A stretch of 64,000 nt of DNA from Hasllibacter sp. MH4015 (GTDB lineage Bacteria > Pseudomonadota > Alphaproteobacteria > Rhodobacterales > Rhodobacteraceae), in the NCBI RefSeq assembly GCF_020177575.1, contig NZ_JAHTBK010000001.1:2725875-2789874 (forward strand), in the 5' to 3' direction. The notes below the pieces were generated by a model. That model did no database searches. It was given only the letters and a program-made list of their open reading frames with translations, and was not told the origin of the DNA. The position numbers and the translations under genes are program-made. Positions within the stretch are counted from its first letter, which is position 1, and every line of letters begins with the position of its first letter. Positions 60,991 through 64,000 of this stretch are shown piece after piece.

Positions 60991-61604
60991 ACCATCGGAC
61001 CCTTCTTGGCGGTGTCGTAGGCGTCCACGATCTTTGCGGCCCGCGTTGCGATGTCGTCCGGGGCGGTGCCGGGCTTGTAGAGGGCCGAGCCGATGCCGAA
61101 GCCGTCCGCGCTGGCCGCGATCCAGTCCGTGAAGTTCTCGGGCCCCGCCCCGCCCACGGCATAAACCTGTGTTCCAAGGGGCAGAACCGCCCGGAGCGCC
61201 TTGAGGCCGCCGGGACCGGCCATGTTGCCGGGAAAGAGCTTCAGGCCGGTCGCGCCCGCTTGCAGGGCTGCGAACGCTTCCGTCGGGGTGAAGATGCCGG
61301 GCCAGGATTGCATCCCGGCGGCCACGCTGGCGCGGATCACATCGGCATCTGTGTTGGGGGACACGATCAGCTTTCCGCCGGCTTCCGCGATTGCGCGGAC
61401 ATCAGCCACGTTCAAAACCGTGCCCGCGCCGATCAATGCGCGCCCGCCGCACGCCGCGGCCATCGCGGCGATGCTGTCCAGCGGATCGGGGGAGTTGAAG
61501 GGCACCTCGATCCTGTCGATACCTGCCGCGATCAGGGCCTCGGCCACCGGCACGGCCTCGGGCGGGGTGATACCGCGCAGGATGGCGATCAGGGGGCGGG
61601 ACAT
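60987..61604 (-). CDS. dgoA: 2-Dehydro-3-deoxy-6-phosphogalactonate aldolase
   Basis: 205 residues from ATG 61604 ([20 protein letters not shown]), with GGAG 10 nt upstream; an upstream ATG at 61613 lies on top of the ribosome site and is not favoured. KDPG/KDPGal aldolase fold: Glu33 in [23 protein letters not shown], and the Schiff-base Lys122 in [12 protein letters not shown]. It cleaves KDPGal into pyruvate and glyceraldehyde 3-phosphate. It lies 1 nt downstream of the kinase gene. Confidence 0.92.
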   Translation of the reverse strand: MSRPLIAILRGITPPEAVPVAEALIAAGIDRIEVPFNSPDPLDSIAAMAAACGGRALIGAGTVLNVADVRAIAEAGGKLIVSPNTDADVIRASVAAGMQSWPGIFTPTEAFAALQAGATGLKLFPGNMAGPGGLKALRAVLPLGTQVYAVGGAGPENFTDWIAASADGFGIGSALYKPGTAPDDIATRAAKIVDAYDTAKKGPMV

Positions 61605-61605
61605 G

Positions 61606-62517
61606 TCAGGCATTCTCCGTGAGCGTTGCATAGACCCGGGCCAGGCCCGCGCGGGTCAGGGGGGCTGCATCGTGGACATCCGGCGTGACGCCCTGCGTTT
61701 TCAGCGCGTCGGCGTAGAGGCGGGTCAGCGTCGGGGTGCCCGCAATCGCAACGGCCTGCCCCAGCCAATAGGGCCGCGCGGCAGCCAGTTCCGATCCGAT
61801 GAGATAGCCGGACAGCTTTGCCCGCGCCGTGGTGCCGTCCTGTCCGTCGAGAACATTCTGGGCGCGCAGCCCGAACAGCCATTGGGACACCTTCTCGGGC
61901 TGGGAAATCGTGTCGGACACCGCCTGCACAAAGGCATCATCGTTCTGGCCCGACGCGGATACCGAGTGGCGCAGGACGGATTCCTCGGCGAGCAATTGAA
62001 ACAATTCACCGGTCATCGCGGTCTGGAAACTCACCACCTCCTCGGCTGAGATACGGACCCATTTGGAATGGGTGCCGGGCAGCACCAGAACGCCGTCGAA
62101 TTTCGGGTTCTGCGCCAGAAAGCCCGCGATCTGCGTCTCTTCCCCGCGCATGACGTCCGCGGGCTTTGCCTGTGACAAGCCCGGCACGACGCTGACATGA
62201 AGGCGGGGATCGGCGGATGGCGCGACGATGGGCGACAGGTCGGTGGGCCGTGCGGGCACGGCGACATAGGGTGCCTCCACCCAGCCCTGACGCGCGCCGA
62301 CCATGCCGCAGGCCACAACGCGCATGCGGCCCGCGCCCAACCACGGCTCGACCAGGCGCAAGAGGGCGGGCTCAAACCCGTCGCGCGGCAGCTTGCCCAT
62401 GCCATCCGCGCTGCTGACCTCTGCCTTCGCCTCGGCCCCGACCATGGCCCAGGCACGCAGATGCGTGGTCCCCCAATCGACGGCGATCCAATCGGCGTAT
62501 GATTGATTGCCGCTCAT
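61606..62517 (-). CDS. dgoK: 2-Dehydro-3-deoxygalactonokinase
   Basis: 303 residues from ATG 62517 ([20 protein letters not shown]), the DgoK family with its N-terminal ASKHA-type phosphate loop [10 protein letters not shown]. Also visible are [20 protein letters not shown] and [11 protein letters not shown] with its ATP/substrate residues. It phosphorylates 2-keto-3-deoxygalactonate at C6, the step before the DgoA aldolase. It overlaps the SDR gene by 4 nt. Confidence 0.92.
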   Translation of the reverse strand: MSGNQSYADWIAVDWGTTHLRAWAMVGAEAKAEVSSADGMGKLPRDGFEPALLRLVEPWLGAGRMRVVACGMVGARQGWVEAPYVAVPARPTDLSPIVAPSADPRLHVSVVPGLSQAKPADVMRGEETQIAGFLAQNPKFDGVLVLPGTHSKWVRISAEEVVSFQTAMTGELFQLLAEESVLRHSVSASGQNDDAFVQAVSDTISQPEKVSQWLFGLRAQNVLDGQDGTTARAKLSGYLIGSELAAARPYWLGQAVAIAGTPTLTRLYADALKTQGVTPDVHDAAPLTRAGLARVYATLTENA

Positions 62518-63284
62518 CCCGTTGTCACCACGCCGCCGTCGATCACCATGGTCTGACCCGTCATCGCCTTGGAGGCGCGAGAGGCGAGGAAGAGCGTCCC
62601 GCCGACGATATCCTCGGGCTTTAGATGTTCTTTCAGGCACATGCGTTTCATGTGGGCGGCAAGATCCTCGGGTGAGGCCCACATCTCCAGTTGCTTTTCC
62701 GTCAGCACCCAGCCGGGCGCCAGCGCATTGACGCGGATGCGGTCGGGGCCGAATTCACGGGCGAGGCTGCGCGTCAGGGCGGTGATCGCGCCATTGGCAG
62801 CGGTGTACGCGGGGTAGCCCGCATTGCCCATCATGTAGCTGATCGACGACATGTTGATGATGGAGCCACCACCCGCGGCGCGCATCCCCCCGATCACCGC
62901 CTGGCAGCCGAAGAAATAGGCCTTCAGGTTGATGGCCTGGGACCAGTCCCAGAACGCCTCATCCACCTCTAGGGTATTGTGCCGTTTGTCGTTTGCGGCG
63001 TTGTTGACCATGATTGTGACCGGGCCGTGGGCGTCGGATGCCTCAGCGATGGCGGTGCGCAGGCGATCGGTGTCGGTGATGTCACACAGAAGGCTGAGCG
63101 GGCGATTGCCGGTCGCGGCCTCCATCTCATCGGCGAAGGCGCTGGCGTCGGATCGCTGCACGAAGGCCACTTTGGCACCTTGCCGCAAGAACCCTTCCGT
63201 CAGGCTGGCGCCGATGCCTGACCCGCCGCCGGTGATGAACACGGATGCGCCGCTCAAATCAGGATAGATCGCGCTGTCGCTCAT
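62514..63284 (-). CDS. SDR-family sugar dehydrogenase, probable galactose 1-dehydrogenase, with Lys replaced
   Basis: 256 residues from ATG 63284 (overlap with the GH36 stop). Classical SDR: VFITGGGSGIGASLTEGFLR, NNAAND in place of NNAG, active Ser in NMSSISYMMG, and GWVLTEKQLEMW. The YxxxK catalytic motif reads YTAAN (codon AAT on the coding strand), so the usual proton-relay Lys is Asn. By position it should oxidise galactose (or another freed sugar) to the lactone for the SMP-30 enzyme. The missing Lys makes activity or mechanism uncertain. Confidence 0.83.
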   Translation of the reverse strand: MSDSAIYPDLSGASVFITGGGSGIGASLTEGFLRQGAKVAFVQRSDASAFADEMEAATGNRPLSLLCDITDTDRLRTAIAEASDAHGPVTIMVNNAANDKRHNTLEVDEAFWDWSQAINLKAYFFGCQAVIGGMRAAGGGSIINMSSISYMMGNAGYPAYTAANGAITALTRSLAREFGPDRIRVNALAPGWVLTEKQLEMWASPEDLAAHMKRMCLKEHLKPEDIVGGTLFLASRASKAMTGQTMVIDGGVVTTG

Positions 63285-64000
63285 AATCTCTGGCCCTCCA
63301 GGACCCACATCGTATCGGGAAAGTTCCATGGCAAGGTCAGGCCATGATGCATCAGCCACGCGCCGGAGACCTCCACGGGTCCTTGCTTGAGCGCGGGCAT
63401 GCCGCGACTTAGCGCTGGGGCGTTGTGCCGGTTCATCAAGGTGATCCGGTAGGTGGCAGCTTCGTCCAGGGCGGTAAGGCGCAGGGGGCGCGGGGCGATC
63501 TGGTCGGACGTGGCGGACTTGCCCGCGAAGACGACGAATTTGTCGCCGTTGCGCGTGATTTGCTGTTCCGCGATGACCGCCGGATCAGCGGAATCGAGCC
63601 GCAGAAGATCGGCCTGCAACATCCAGGTGCGGTTGTGTTTCCACCAGCTTGTGACTTCGCGCAGCACCGCCGCCTCGCGGTCATCCAGCTCGCGCGGGTC
63701 CATCTCGAACCCCATGTGGCGTTGGGCGGCAACCCAGGCGCGGAAGGAAATGTCGAAGACACGGCCCGACGTGTGGCACCGCCGCGGCCCGACATGGGAG
63801 CCGGTGACGGCGATGGGCAGGAACAGGGCCGCGTCGTGTTGGATGCGCAGGCGTTCGAGGGCGTCATTGCTGTCACTCAACCAAACCCGCTGGGTCCGTT
63901 TCATGATGCCGAAGTCGATGCGCCCGCCGCCCGAGGCACAGCTTTCGATCTCCACCTTCGGGAAATCGGCGCGCAGGCGGTCGATCAGCGCGTAGGACCC
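63281..64000 (-). CDS. GH36 alpha-galactosidase, C-terminal part only
   Basis: The last ~239 residues of a larger protein whose start lies right of the window; the frame is open to base 64000. GH36 landmarks are EIESCASGGGRIDFGIMKRT and the acid/base Asp region VWLSDSNDALERLRIQ, followed by a C-terminal beta domain. It would release galactose from alpha-galactosides such as raffinose or galactosylglycerol. It is the first visible gene of the galactoside operon and overlaps the SDR gene by 4 nt. Confidence 0.88.
   Translation of the reverse strand, partial: GSYALIDRLRADFPKVEIESCASGGGRIDFGIMKRTQRVWLSDSNDALERLRIQHDAALFLPIAVTGSHVGPRRCHTSGRVFDISFRAWVAAQRHMGFEMDPRELDDREAAVLREVTSWWKHNRTWMLQADLLRLDSADPAVIAEQQITRNGDKFVVFAGKSATSDQIAPRPLRLTALDEAATYRITLMNRHNAPALSRGMPALKQGPVEVSGAWLMHHGLTLPWNFPDTMWVLEGQRL

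Noticed and set aside
1-64000. CRISPR arrays, insertion sequences or prophage genes
   Set aside because: No regularly spaced repeats, transposase, integrase or phage structural motifs were seen.

Overview
This is about 64 kb of GC-rich, densely coded chromosome that looks like an alphaproteobacterium, most likely a marine Rhodobacteraceae (Roseobacter-group) member. The clues are the many catabolic operons, three complete TRAP transporters within 25 kb, BKACE enzymes, ADP-forming acyl-CoA synthetase, a carnitine cluster with a dehydrogenase-thioesterase fusion, and a cytosolic reductive dehalogenase. The family assignment is an inference from gene content; no rRNA or core marker is present. 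I see no insertion sequence, phage gene, CRISPR array or origin. Most long antisense ORFs are GC-bias shadows and were left out.

Left part (1-26 kb): a truncated GntR-family regulator and a tRNA-Met gene, followed by a diverged second copy of the tRNA 3' half. A minus-strand operon (8136 to 1110) then encodes BKACE, TRAP DctP-DctQ-DctM, a fused E1 alpha/beta 2-oxoacid dehydrogenase, RidA and an HpaI-type aldolase, divergent from a PAS-LuxR regulator. A second minus-strand operon (15970 to 9195) encodes a Gfo/Idh/MocA dehydrogenase, a second TRAP system, a second HpaI-type aldolase and a QuiC-type 3-dehydroshikimate dehydratase, divergent from a GntR regulator; it probably feeds a cyclic polyol acid such as quinate or shikimate into protocatechuate. 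Next come a malonyl-CoA-synthetase-like ligase, a two-subunit molybdenum hydroxylase, and a third TRAP system with its own GntR regulator and a tandem OsmC protein.

Middle part (26-48 kb): a flavin monooxygenase, an M20 amidohydrolase, an orphan DUF1045 protein, an MFS permease, a divergent two-component system, and a small exported protein. The standout gene is a 1070-residue self-sufficient cytosolic reductive dehalogenase (cobalamin domain, two 4Fe-4S motifs, flavin reductase and 2Fe-2S ferredoxin in one chain), divergent from an aromatic/aspartate aminotransferase. Then an acyl-CoA dehydrogenase and divergent LysR regulator, a citryl-CoA-lyase-like protein, copA-cueR behind a typical 19-bp-spacer CueR promoter, and an AruI-like ThDP enzyme with a GATase1-AraC regulator.

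Right part (48-64 kb): an operon for gamma-butyrobetaine/carnitine breakdown (acyl-CoA dehydrogenase, acyl-CoA synthetase, crotonobetainyl-CoA hydratase-like enzyme, BKACE, lipocalin, carnitine 3-dehydrogenase fused to a thioesterase) predicted to end in glycine betaine. A VOC protein, a GAPDH and a succinate-semialdehyde dehydrogenase follow, ending at a strong terminator. The last block is a tightly overlapping minus-strand galactoside operon (GH36, SDR sugar dehydrogenase, 2-keto-3-deoxygalactonokinase, KDPGal aldolase, SMP-30 lactonase, GH42) for hydrolysis of galactosides and oxidative De Ley-Doudoroff breakdown of galactose; the galactonate dehydratase is not in the window.
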